From the NCBI GenBank assembly GCA_014607495.2, contig CP053169.1, positions 4,092,001 to 4,156,000 of the forward strand: DNA of 64,000 nucleotides, given 5' to 3'. Positions 25,101 to 36,846 of the stretch are shown piece after piece. This DNA comes from Carposina sasakii. Taxonomy: Eukaryota; Arthropoda; Insecta; Lepidoptera; Carposinidae. Numbering within the stretch: position 1 is the stretch's first letter; every line of letters begins with the position of its first letter. The notes below the pieces were generated by a model. It was given only the letters and a program-made list of their open reading frames with translations. It searched no databases and was not told the DNA's origin. Both the position numbers and the translations under genes were made by a program.

Positions 25101-28100
25101 TCAATAATGAGGTCTTAGTTAAACTAACTTGTCTATGTTCTCGTTTTGGTGTTAGATATAGTACTTAAATATGAACAACTTAAATAAAAATTCAATTATA
25201 AACTAAACATTATACAGGATGTTTTTTTGTGGCCACCTTTAACGAAGGGTGCGTACTCTATACATAAAATAAAGTAAGTTTATGCCAAAAAAAATGCTGG
25301 GAAAAAAAAATTTTTTTGAAAAAAAAATTTTTTTATTACTTGATCTGGCGAAATTTATAGTGTCTAGTGTTTATGCTAGTTTATTTATAGACAGATATTA
25401 ATTATTTCTCGTGAAAAAATCTTGCTACGTGCGTCTATGTGCATTTATGCAGAAAAACGCAGTCTATTTACTCAACTTTGGACCCTAATATTTTGGAAAC
25501 CACACACTTCCCAGGTATGCTTCCATGGAGAAAAATGATCTTGATGACGAGGAGATTCCGTAGTTTTTGGGAACGTTGACGACCAAAAATCACCCTGTAT
25601 TTGCAGCTATGTGTACCTGTTAATGGCTGTGTTACCCACAGCAGACGCGTAGCTAATCGTTCCTAATTATAAAACATCATATTTAATAGAAAAACGCGCG
25701 GCATTCGTCACCAACCAATGTCAATGTCACATTATAATCTGCGCTAACCACACGGCAATCAGTGAAATTACAGTTTTGAATTATTCCCACACTGCCCATG
25801 TCACGGGTGGCTGCGACTGCTTTAGTTTTTCAATAGGTTTTTTTAATTCAACACTTATAAAGCCATCGGTTGTAGCTGTCATACTTAAACGGCTATCAGC
25901 CTTGTTTATCCAACCTATTGCGCACGAATAAATATAACTAAGTATTTCAACTTAGTACTTTACCTAGGTAACATTCAAATAAATTATAAAAATACTTATA
26001 TAATTCAAATATTTCTTTAATATAAGTTGTTAGTTGTCAGCTAAATATAGTTACCTACCTACCGTAAAAGAACATAAAACCTTATGCATATGTATTAGTT
26101 CTTATATCTCCGTGCTTATACTTAACTATATTAATTTCATTGGGTACCTAACCATCTGCTTACTATCTATTACATACACAAACACGTACGAAAATACCTG
26201 GAAAATTAACTAGACTATTATTTGTTAATCTTTCTTAACTAAGCTGTAAGCAAATATGCCTATCAACAGGTTAATGAGGTCTGTCACACATAGTAGTGTA
26301 GACAGATAGATAACCAACACCTTGCCTTCTTGACGCTAGACAATAACTATAACTAACTAGGTATCTCTAAAATACACACAAAACCACCTGCGAAATCTTG
26401 AACTCGTACATCAAACTATTTAATTCAGCACATGTTATTTACATAACGACATTAAACCGTGCTTGATGACTTGGCGTATAACTAAAATTGACACCTGTCT
26501 TTTACAGATCTCGGAGGCCAGTTTCGTGACAAGCGTTGAGGAGTCGAGCCGAATCGACCAATGTACTCAGACCCCTCCGTCTGGGAAAGCCCGACCGCGT
26601 ACCTTGCAGAGGTACCACACCTCCGATCACATTTACGACAGACCTCACAGAAGTCATAAGGTTAAACAAGACTATAGACCGAAAAGTTTTGGATTGAGCG
26701 AGTCATGCCCGTTCTTCGGAAAACCCCCGAGTTACGATAGCGGATATGTTTCCAAGTAAGAATTCAATTCAAAGTACAAATAATAGATTTAAGTAAGTTT
26801 TTTTGTATCTATTAAAAAACATTAGCCTTCAAAAATTATCTACTAGCTAATTAGGTGATCTACTATAAGACGTAAAGTTATTAATAGGTACGAGTACCTA
26901 CCTGTTTAATTTTAGCGTTAACAATACCTACTATAAATACGAATCTAAAGAGCATTGTATTATACAACCGCGCTCAAATGATCTCTAATCTAATTTTATG
27001 TTCTGGCTTGTCTCCTTGTCTCAATAAATAACTAAAATGACAAATAAGTTATTTAAAAAGCTAATAACATGCTTACCGTACCTAATCGTAAAAAATGGTT
27101 GTTTACTTTGTGTAAATATATTAGAAATGATGACGGTAGTTACAAAAAAGTTGTAATAGTTGTCAAATAACATCTAGTATTTTTTATAGAAAGTCTTAAA
27201 ATATTTCCACGTACTATACGATGCGATACGGCGAATAAGAATTTAAGTAAATATATAAATAATTACACACTGCATAAGTAAGTTAATAAATATATATATA
27301 TTGTGTGGAGTTTGGTATAAATGAAGACCTGCTGGTATATTTAAAATGGCCTTAACATAATTATTTTATCAATTAAATAATCGTTTACTTAATCTTAGAC
27401 CTCCGACATCATTAACAGGTATGGCTGATTGAATTATATTTGAATCAATTTAGGAAGTGGTTCCTCCGGTTGTCCAAGAGAATTTAATATAATAATAATC
27501 GTCATTAACAAAAATATAATAATTAATATTTTAATAATTTTGATTAATTATATCACCCATTTTTCATGATTTATTATGTAAGTTGCCACAAAACATAATA
27601 TTTTAAATGCCGCAGTCATCTCGTGAGATTGATAAATTATTGCCGGAACAGAGAAAAATAATAATACAAGGCTCTCACCAAGGATTAATTAAATCTCGAC
27701 CTTTGCAGCCAGTTCAAAGTTTAAAACTCGGCAAATGTAAGTATTTTTTTCTTGTTTTAGATTCAAAGTCAGTATAACAGATAGTCCGACGATATCTGTC
27801 ACTCCCCCACACAGTCTGGAGTACACATCCCCTAAAAGTGGGGGTAGTCCTAACGGCAGTACTACCCCTAATGGGATTATGTCAAACAGAGCTCCCAGCA
27901 CAATGCTACTTAGTCCAGGATATCTGCAAAGCCCTTGCCAATGCAGTCAATCAATTAAGGTACCTACACTAAAGTATTATTATTTTGCAATATATTTAAG
28001 TGACTCAGCTCCAGTGGCTCTACACTACACGTTCCGATTGTGATTTACCTTTCATAAATGTTATTTTCATATGCATGAGGTCACGTAGGTACATACCTAC

Positions 28101-30625
28101 CATTTTTCTAAATATATTCATCATCCGTAAACGCAATTCACTTTTATAACTACGCGGAAATCTGAAAGACAATTAACTTTTGTGATGATTGCAATAAGAC
28201 CTTTTTTTAAATTAGTGTGCTATGCTTATTTCTGTCTAGATTTCTAATAAGTACTAGTGGACGCCCGCGACTTCGTCCGCGTGGAAATTGAATTGTAGCT
28301 TATATGACACGTTTGTCGGTTTACCATAGCAGTGCCATCTATTGATTACTTACTCAATCCAGTCGAAAAGTATCGACATCTGTTAGAATCTTTTGGAGTT
28401 AACAGATAATTGTGACTGTCAATTAATTATAGACAAATAATTTGCAATAAAATAAAATTGCGACTATATACGAAAGATTGAATTGAATTGCGACTGTAAT
28501 TAAAGATCTAATCTATCCTATCTCTCAAGTTGGACCAGACTGCTCACGGTGTGCCAATTTAATTTAAAATCGGTTAAGTAGTTTAGGAGTCCATCGCGGA
28601 CAAACATCGTGACAGGAGATTTATATATATTAAGATTAGGTAAGTAATAAGTGTTGTATGCCATATTTCTTTTTGTGTATGTGCAATAAAGAATAAGAAT
28701 TATTTTAAAGCGATCACAACAACTATAACTATTATTGTAACATAAATACTTTGTTCTGAATGACTGATCGACTGACGGATAAACGCATAGCCTAAACCCA
28801 GGCCTAAACCACTGATCATAGAGACATAGAGACCTTACACTTGGAGGTTACAACCACGGAGCTGTATACAAAATCGGTGGTTACAACATACGTCTTCCGA
28901 AATTCCCACGGGAACGAAAATCCTAAAGACTGTTAGCAATTATTATTTTAATAAATTCCAGAGTGTAAGTGAAGTGGCGCTAACCATGCCGACATCCCCC
29001 GGATGGAACGAGGAGGTACCTGATAACTCCCCGGACGGATTGTCATGGCGCCGGCTCCATATGTCCAGGGCCAAACTGAAAGCTACTGCGACAACCTCCG
29101 AATTATTATCAGGTAGATATTATAACAAATTTTTATTTTAGTAGAAAATGGGGAAAGTTCATTGGCATTGCTAAGACTAGATCTACCTCTACCTACACTA
29201 AAAGACCAATTATAAAAGATATAAAACCTTGGGAATCCTCAGAAGATATGACTCAACGCTCAACTTATGACAGGTACCTACTAATTAGACTAAAATGAAA
29301 AGCAAATATTTGTTTTCCAAACCGTGAACAAGCGTCTATTAATAAAATATATTTTTAGTTACAATTAATAAGTTTCCAATGGAAAAATATTACGAAAGCC
29401 TCATCTTGAAACTGCGAAGTTAAAGTTAATTTACTCGTTACAAAATTTCGAAGCCATTTATATTTTTCCGTGAACTTCGTAAAACAACTTATTTATTTGT
29501 TTCAGGTTTCGCAATGGTAGCGATGGTAGAACTTCAAATCAACGAGCCAACCAACGTACCAGAATGGTTATTCGTTATGTTCGCAGTATGCACCACTGTG
29601 CTAGTAGCCGTCCACATCTTCGCTCTTATGATCTCGACGTATCTCCTGCCGAATATTGATGCAGTGAGCAAGATGGAGACCCCTGGTGGACCGGCTAGAG
29701 CCCTGAGGGATTCACCTCACGAACGGATGAGGGGCTTCATAGAGCTCGCTTGGGCATTCAGTACTGTTTTAGGTTTGTATTATACTATCTATAAATTATA
29801 GACAATCTGGAGTAGTTGTATGATATAATTGCTACAGATTTAATGTTATTTCTTTGATAGAGGAATATTGATAAGTAATATCGCATTGTTTTTTATTTGT
29901 TTTGCTCTAGCACAAATCTTGAGACATACGATGTCACGTTATTGGGCCCATTGTACTGAAATAAATTTGTTTCATTACTTTGTTATCAACTTTCACTATT
30001 TACTGACTTTCACTTTTAGATTTGGATGACTTCAGGTCTATATTTATCATAAATATTAATGAATTCTTAATTTATGAGATTTTTACCTAAACTATAAGTG
30101 TATAATAATTGTATTAGCAAATAAACTTTAATTAAACAAAAAAAGTTTAAAGTTTTTTTTCTTTATCTTTATTCTTTATTGTACACAGAAAATATATAGC
30201 AGGTAAGGGTCTAACATAGATAATATACAAAGGCGAGCTTATCTCTTTTTTCTTATTGCAGGTCTTTTCCTGTTTTTGGTGGAAATTGCTATACTATGCT
30301 GGGTGAAGTTCTGGGATTATTCGTTTGCTGCAGCAACAGCTGCAACTGTTATTGTTATACCAGGTAAATTATAATAATAATTATGATTAAGTATAATAAT
30401 ATTTTTTCTATTATATTTGTACATTATTATTATATTTATTGCATTTTATATTTAAACTATTATTAATAATATTTTTCAGTATTAATCGTCTTCGTGGCTT
30501 TTGCGATACACTTCTACCACTCGCTGGTTGTTCAGAAGTGCGAAACATCCGTTCAAGACATCAAGCAACTAGAAGATATGAAGCGGGACCTCGATACAGC
30601 CACCGTTAAAGTGAATATGTTCTAA
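22158..30625 (+). CDS. Orai: Orai, calcium release-activated calcium (CRAC) channel subunit
   Basis: Plasma-membrane pore subunit that admits Ca2+ when ER-resident STIM senses store depletion. Coding exons: 22158-22172 (tentative), 26508-26755, 27761-27959, 28962-29112, 29506-29772, 30262-30363, 30480-30625. All phases agree, giving 1128 nt and 375 aa. The N-terminal 150 residues are Ser/Pro-rich and cytosolic. Residues 182-205 (SWRRLHMSRAKLKA...) are the STIM-binding helix that extends TM1. TM1 holds the filter glutamate E213 in FAMVAMVELQI. TM2 is near 226-250, TM3 near 285-307 with E301 in LVEIAILCW, TM4 near 318-340 with P327. The C-terminal helix 346-370 is the second STIM site. The residue matching human R91 is Thr198. 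The first exon is weak (donor GTTTGA) and an alternative start is possible; exons 2-7 are certain. Polyadenylation signals AATAAA lie at 30865 and 30996. Confidence 0.96.
23095..23285. repeat. GGCCGGC-rich repeat fragment in Orai intron 1
   Basis: An island of high GC content: GCGCCGGCCGGCCGGCCC near 23103, then GGATTTAGGCGCCCTCTAGG, and GGGCGGGCCGGCAC near 23268. It looks like a decayed mobile element with GC-rich ends lying in AT-rich intron sequence. No family is assigned. Confidence 0.4.
23797..23914. mobile_element. Half copy of the CAGGGTGTAAC foldback MITE
   Basis: Only the right half remains: ATGTGATTTCGAGTCTTC, GATAGGTTCTCT, then CCCTTTTGTTACAACCTG at the end. It lies in the first large Orai intron. 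Confidence 0.75.
25212..25600 (-). mobile_element. Nonautonomous element, copy 2, inverted relative to 20481-20865
   Basis: Begins ATACAGGATGTTTTTTTGTG and ends ATCACCCTGTAT. It is the reverse complement of the 20481 copy along its whole length, with an expanded A/T run near 25306-25330. It lies in Orai intron 1. Confidence 0.75.
28252..28640 (+). repeat. Dispersed repeat in Orai intron 3
   Basis: Starts ACTAGTGGACGCCCGCGACT and ends near 28635 with a GTGACAGGAGATTTATATA tail. It is a variant of the CCCGCGACTTCGTCCGCG family. About 28660-28705 follows with TGTGCAATAAAGAATAAGAA, the 3' end of a LINE also seen at 48718-48738. Confidence 0.6.
29506..29772 (+). CDS. Orai: Orai pore exon (TM1 to TM3 start)
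   Basis: Exon 5 of the Orai gene encodes the selectivity filter, TM2 and the intracellular 2-3 loop. Filter: G-FAMVAMVE, with the Ca2+-coordinating Glu at residue 213. The extracellular loop that follows reads QINEPTNVPEW; the human channel has Asp at 110, 112 and 114, and here these positions are Asn, Pro and Asn. The conserved SPHERM motif (residues 274-279) lies in the 2-3 loop. Flanking splice sites are TTTGTTTCAG and TTAG|GTTTGT. Confidence 0.95.
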
Positions 30626-31949
30626 TAATGGTAAACCAACTAGAAAACACGCCATATTTTTTTCTGTGAGGTTACTTATATCTGTTTCAACAACGAAGTC
30701 CAGCGGAGATCGTTCATGGAACTAAATGAAATAGATAAGATCACGGGACTTTGAAAGTGAAATGAAGTGTACCTTATCAACGATGGAAAATTAACGTTAT
30801 AAATCGAAATAGAAACGAAGATGTCTCTGTTTTAGTGCGAAATTTTTAATGCTTGACTAGCTACAATAAAATATGATACAGTAGGTGACAATCTCAGTGA
30901 TGTGAACTTATGAATCTTTTTATAGCAGTCTTTTTTTGTAAATATATCTAATGATAATCTAACGATATGATCTTAATTTGTGATGATAAACAAAAAATAA
31001 AATGATCGTAAATTATTATTATTACAAATAGATATAAATTATGTAATTAAAATTTTAGAATAAAAAACGTCCTAAATACGGACCTGTCTATAAAGTAATA
31101 CAAACGCATTTGTTTGGCCATGTGGTCAAAATCGGAACTAAATTCTTTCTAAGCTAAACTAAGTACCTATGATATTGATACCGCGGAACCAAAAGTGGCG
31201 CCATCACTTTCGTTTACGGTAGGTATTGATTTTAGAAAAAATCCATATAAGTAGATAGACCGTGTCTAATGTCAATTACCTATGTCCTACATACATAGAT
31301 AGAGCTATGGTTTCTAAGATAGCTGTGCCGCCCATATTATTGTAGCGGCCGTGGGATAGCAAAGCCAGCTATCTTTAGGATAGGATCCCGTCATGTGATA
31401 AGTTCCATGAAGGCCGATATGTCGGCGCCGCTATTCTAAGAATCCAAAGCTTCAGGCCCACTTGCACCAAAGATCTTGATGCATTTTTGAACACAATATG
31501 CCCTTTGTTTATACAGGGTGTAACAGAAAGGGGTGTATATGTTACCTGTATAATATCCAAGATTAAGTGCTTTAGTGCATGCAAATGGGTCTGTATTGTT
31601 GTTTAAAGCCTAGCTGCTGGCAGCGAAAGGTAAAGTAAAACTAATATTTTAATTTTATATTTAAGTTGTTACCCAACGTTAGGCGACAAGTCCTTATTCT
31701 GGTTACTTTACCTCTGTACCAAAATGTATAAAATATGTGTAGAAATCACCCATTTTTAGCAAGAGTTCTAGAAAGAAAGGTACTAGGTACCTTATTAGTG
31801 GTCATTTTACAGAAATTTTCTATGGTATAGTACGTAAAGTAACCCTGTATGTAGCTACAATGTAACAAAATGCAATTTAAATATCGGTCAGTATCCAGCT
31901 TAAAACGAACGAAATTCGGTAGGTATGCTACTCTTATTGGCATGACAGC

Positions 31950-32257
31950 TAATCTATACATATAATAAAAATGTAACGGATCGCTGTCTGTACATGGAAG
32001 ATATATGAGAAACAATATTATAGGAGACCTTTATCAACGCAATAGAACTCAAAACGATGATTTTTGGAATTATTGTCTGTTTGTCTGTGTGTTTGTGCAC
32101 GCTAATCTCAGAAACGGCTGAACCGATTTCGATCCAGTTTTCAGGAATATATTGTGACAGGTCCCACTTAACATATAGGCTACTTTTTATCCCGGATAAT
32201 TTCGACATTTTGTTTTTTCTGTAGTCCACGCGAACTAAGTCGCGGGCGTCCACTAGT
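31950..32257 (-). repeat. SINE/LINE-like dispersed repeat, reverse orientation
   Basis: Reverse-strand full-length member of the GTCCGCGTGGACTACAG family. On + it reads from ATACATATAATAAAAATGTA to CGCGGGCGTCCACTAG. It accounts for the minus-strand open frame at 31954-32253. Confidence 0.75.
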
Positions 32258-32458
32258 TATGTACTATATTTGAAAGAGTATTTGAGGGACCTTTAAATTA
32301 AATACGAAGACCTAGTAAAAAGTTAAATAACAATGTAATATATTTGACGAAGACAGACCAAGCTGAAGAATCTACGAAAAATCTATAGTTTTAAACATGG
32401 GATGATTGGATCTGTTATAGGCAAAAAAGGATCCAATTTTTTTACTTGTTTACCTATA

Positions 32459-32720
32459 CAGGGTGTAACAAAAAGGGTATGTTAAGCGAAAAGCTATGTA
32501 AATAGCCCACTATAGAGAACCTATCCACAAAATTTGAGACCCGAAATCACATGTTTATTTTTCCTGATAGTATGGAGAATTTTTAAATATCTCAGAAATT
32601 TTCATACAATCTTGAAAAATAAAAATGTGATTTCGAGTCTCAAATTTTGTAGATAGGTTCTCTATAGTGGGCTATTTACATAGCTTTTGGCTGTATGTTA
32701 AGCCTTTTTGTTACACCCTG
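32459..32720. mobile_element. Foldback MITE, family CAGGGTGTAACAAAAAGGG
   Basis: A 262-bp copy with long inverted arms: CAGGGTGTAACAAAAAGGG on the left and CCTTTTTGTTACACCCTG on the right, flanked by TATA on both sides. Arms extend through AGCGAAAAGCTATGTAAATA and GCCCACTATAGAGAACCTAT. Confidence 0.88.
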
Positions 32721-33392
32721 TATACCTACTTATTCATAGAGTAGGTACAAAAATCTAGATCATAAGCACTCAGCTTATCTTCAGCTAGATTCTTCTTTGA
32801 AAAACCTCAAATACCTACTTAACAATCACAATTAATTAGTAATCTTCCAAGCCTTAATCTTCTTAATACCCGTGTCGCCCACGATCGAATTTCGGTATAA
32901 TCCTTTTAATGTACAATTTTAAAGACTGTTAAATATTATTTATGTGTATGTGTATTTAATGTACCTACGTATCGTAAATCATAAGGACCAATAAATGTAG
33001 CGTGAATTTTAATCAGTATTTTATGTGTTTATTAATGTAACGTAAATGAATCTACTCAATGCTGTTGATATTTTTAAATTAAAAAATTTATTTAAAAAAA
33101 GATATTTGTTTGATATTCCTTCCTTAATAATGTTTGTATGGAAGCCCTATAATATCAATAACGTGCCTACAGTGATAAGTAATAAAAATCATAAGAAATA
33201 AAAATACAATAATAATTTTGTTAATTTTTATTTCTTAATCTTATACTCGTACACACTAAAATTAAAATAACAATAAATCCAGCCTTATTCATACAAACAA
33301 TTGGCTCAATTTTCCACCGGCCGCCAGGCTGCCTTTCCACTAGAGATGTCGTTGATATCCATCCACCATTCAAAGTCATTGACAGCATAGAC

Positions 33393-33569
33393 CAGTGGTT
33401 CCCAAAGTGGTCCCCCAGAGATCCACAGGAAACTTGATGGGGGTCTACGTTGACGTGAAAAAATGGTGGTTTACAATTAATTTGTATGTGTGATAGGCCT
33501 GTAGGGGGTCCACCAGAACTAGTTAACTTTTGAAAGGGGTCTATGAGAAAAAAAGTTTGGGAACCCCTG
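33393..33569. mobile_element. hAT MITE with 8-bp target duplication
   Basis: 177 bp, CAGTGGTTCCCAAAGTGG to GTTTGGGAACCCCTG. Flanked by GCATAGAC (33385-33392) and GCATAGAT (33570-33577), an 8-bp duplication with one mismatch. Same family as 20277-20463. It abuts the minisatellite that follows. Confidence 0.9.
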
Positions 33570-33584
33570 GCATAGATCAATCTA

Positions 33585-33945
33585 TGGGACCAATGAATAT
33601 GATTGGATCATCCCTATGAGTATCACACCAATGGATATGATTGGTGAGTATCACAATCATCCCTATCAATGGATATGATTGGTGAGTATCCCTATGGGAC
33701 CAATGTATCACGATCATCCCTATATGATTGGTGAGTATCACAATGGATATGATTGGTGAATCATCCCCTATGGGACCAATGAATATGATTGGTGAGTATC
33801 ACGATCATCCCTATGGGACCAATGGATATGATTGGTGAGTATCACGATCATCCCTATGGGACCAATGGATATGATTGGTGAGTATCACAATTATCCCTAT
33901 GGGACCAATGGATATGATTGGTGAGTATCACAATCATCCTTAGCA
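33585..33945 (+). repeat. Minisatellite, 43-bp unit
   Basis: Head-to-tail copies of a 43-bp unit containing GGACCAATGGATATGATTGG and TGAGTATCACGATCATCC. The last four units (about 33775-33945) are nearly identical. The first units are scrambled and partly deleted. This is the expected pattern of an array homogenised by slippage or unequal exchange at one end. Confidence 0.93.
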
Positions 33946-35718
33946 ACGAAGCATAGCACATTTCTGGTGGAAAGTCAGCATAAACCTTTTAATTTATAAT
34001 TAGGCGATCCTAAAAGCTTAATTGTTCAGGCTAGCTAATGAAAAACAAATTAAGAATTTACATCTTGCGGTTCTATTGTTGGCGACCATAAACAAATTGT
34101 CCCGACATAATTAGGAGATTTCGCGAACGACGAAGTCACCTTTCTCAAATATACATTTGCATTAATCATAGCATAAAATGTTTCTGTTAGATAACTAAAA
34201 CATGTGTACACACGCTCAATCAATAGGTAATTAATTGCATTTGATTAGGTACCTTAGTGAGAATCAAGAATCACATTGAGAAATTTTAACAGGAGTACGA
34301 TTCTTGCGTTTCTTAACATAAGTATGACAAAACATACATGTAACAAAAGGGGTATGTACACAGAATGAAAACATTAATAACACAAAATGGCGGATTTATG
34401 TCCAGCTGATATTTCCTTTAGCTGATTTTTCCTACCTACTATGGGAGCACTCGACATTCTTACGGCGGCAGTACGTGACCATTCGAGATTCTGTCCTCTT
34501 CTGGCTATGCAAAAAGGTGCTGTTTGTTTTAGATGTTCACATAATCCACCATTTTGTTTTTGAATTATCTTTATGAACATTTAATACACATCGAGTTTGG
34601 AGATAAGTATATCAAATGACGCCAGAATCGGGCTTGCGGGTTAATAAAATTATACATGTAGATTAACCGTAATTACCGACACAAAATTTTAAAAGGGTAG
34701 ATAAGAAAAAATAAATATACAATAGGTGGTGGGACACTGATTTCTATATATCTGCTGCCAGTTGGCTACAAAATGATACCTTCACTCACAATAATAAAGT
34801 TCATCCATCCACAATACAAGTATGGTCTCTCATTCATTTATAAAATTATGTGCAAATGGTATCTTAAACACTGTCTTAAACACCCTATATTAATGGTTAT
34901 TTTAAAACCTGTCATTCATGTCTGCTAATCATACAAAATATACATTTAATTAATCTAACTACTTTATGTGATACAAAAATGGTAAAATGTCATTTGGCAG
35001 AGTCACCATTGACTATTGTTATAGAATTTATCACTACACTGTACTTCGTAAAATATCTTTTAAACAGACAACTTCTAAACCAATTTATAAAATAATTCTG
35101 AATTGACTGATGAATTGAATTTCGAGATATTAGCAATCATATTTCAAGACATATTATTTTAAAATGTTGGATTGGTAATGGTATAAGTAATTATCAATGG
35201 TTTTATTTATGACATAATTATTTAATAAGTACCAGAAACATGAAAGTATAAATAACTGTTTATAAATTGCTACTAATTTGTATGTAATAGATTATATTTA
35301 TCACATATGTAATAGTACCATATTGGTATGCAACTTATATACTACAAATACTATTTATATAAGTTTCTACAAGCTATTATGGCATCAGAGGTACCATACC
35401 TTATACAGTAAGCAACTTATAGTACCACAAATACCTTCTTACTACAAACTACATAAAATCTGTGACACTATATTATATAAGTACTGTAAGTAAACCACTA
35501 TCTACAAACTACAGGTATGTTTGTAGTTGTATAGTTTAGGAACTATATCTGTGGTACTACAAGTGGCTAGCAAATCTAAGAATACATACCTCATTCTGTC
35601 AGTTTCTGCTCTATATCTTCACCAGTCTTGTTAAATGTACCTAAATATTGATCAAGCAGTTCTGCAGTTGTCTGTTTAAAGTAATGTTATTTCTTATACT
35701 TGAGATTACAAACTTATA

Positions 35719-36846
35719 TTACAGTTCAATGTCCATATTTGCAGATTCAGCTACAAGTAAGCCATTTCTTCTTCTGGGCTCTTCGTCTTCTTCCTCTTCT
35801 ATTTCATCTTTGTTCTGTTGTTTATTAGTACTAATTATATTCTGACGTGGTTTCCATTCCACTAGGGACATGCAAGGTTTTTCTAGCCTGGAAAACAAAT
35901 GAAAAAGGTTAGAAAACTATTTTTATACTAAAACATACAATCAAATTAGAGAATTTTGTGTTACCATGATTCGCCAGAGAGTTAGCAGGTACTAGGCATT
36001 GAACTGATGTTGGCAAGCTAAGAAAATCTGCCAGCAGTGTACTAGCCTAACAACTAAACTAGCCTGTGAAATCATATTGTGTGTAAGGCTTGAGGCATCA
36101 GAATACTAAAACCTTTCAGGAATTATAAGGATCATGATTTTGATAAATACATACCTCTCAAGCAATGATGGTGGCAATAGGGGCTCAGTTTCTAATTTCT
36201 TCAATTCCTCCGACAGAACTATCCTGTGCCCTTTCAGGGCGTTCTTCACATTGGTTGACGATGGTAAAGATGATGATGTGGATGGCTCCATATTAACCTC
36301 CATGACATTTTCTGATGCTTGTGTATGAGGTGTATAGTTGGATGATATGTGTAGCCCACTTAGATGAGCTGCCATCTTTTCTTCAGTAATTAGCTGTTTA
36401 GATGGTCTGTAAAATAAATATATGTACATAGTTGTTTACAACAGATTAAGATACTAATTCAAACATAATTATTCAATTTTACAGCTAGTTTTATCTTCTA
36501 TATAAATTGTTTATAAAATATCTATTCAGTACCTTCTGTGTGAAAGACTAAGACATTCAGATAAATTTTCACATTTATAATATAGGTGGGGTACTCACAT
36601 GGTTGGTTCAACATCCAAGCTCTTTCTTTTACAATGTAGGGTTAATTGAGGTGTACTTTGATGACCTGTGAACTGGACTAACTGTGGAGGTGATGGCATA
36701 CCCCATTGCACATTCTGAATGTTCCATGGTGCTCCAGTTGGCTCTGGCATAGTGTGAGGTTCAGGATTATATGGAAACCACGAAGATAAAACTAATTGTT
36801 TGGCCAAATTATCCGACTGATTATTTTGAAAGTTGTACAAATCCAT
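35719..36846 (-). CDS. HCFC1R1: HCFC1R1-like protein (HCF-1 regulator), three exons
   Basis: Exons on the minus strand: 36846-36599, 36406-36155 and 35887-35719. Phases agree, giving 669 nt and 222 aa. The ATG at 36846 has good context (ACAAAAATGG). No enzyme domain is visible. A short central motif, KRKSLDVEP...KQLITEEKMAAHLSGL, resembles the conserved block of vertebrate HCFC1R1 (KR-x3-EE...RKQFLSEENMATHFSQL). The C-terminus NMDIEL recalls its acidic IMEL end. HCFC1R1 binds the HCF-1 propeller and promotes its export from the nucleus. Exon 3 adds LVEWKPRQN, an acidic EEEEDEE run and a basic PRRRNG. The canonical (D/E)HxY HCF-binding tetrapeptide is not evident, so partner binding is inferred only. 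Divergent from Br140 (1277 bp between ATGs). Gene reality 0.9, orthology about 0.55. Confidence 0.65.

Larger units (their letters stand above)
30626..35718. other. Intergenic between Orai and the HCFC1R1-like gene (tail to tail)
   Basis: Contains the Orai 3' UTR to about 31000, then the repeats listed separately (31950, 32459, 33393, 33571). 31514-31551 is a very short relic beginning CAGGGTGTAACAGAAAGGGG. 35270-35570 is AT-rich with many CTACAAA and TACCACAAATA words in both orientations. No further gene is supported; the frame 34374-34580 (-) has no domain. Confidence 0.5.

Noticed and set aside
33585..33945. CRISPR array
   Set aside because: The 43-bp units are contiguous with no unique spacers, in a eukaryotic context.
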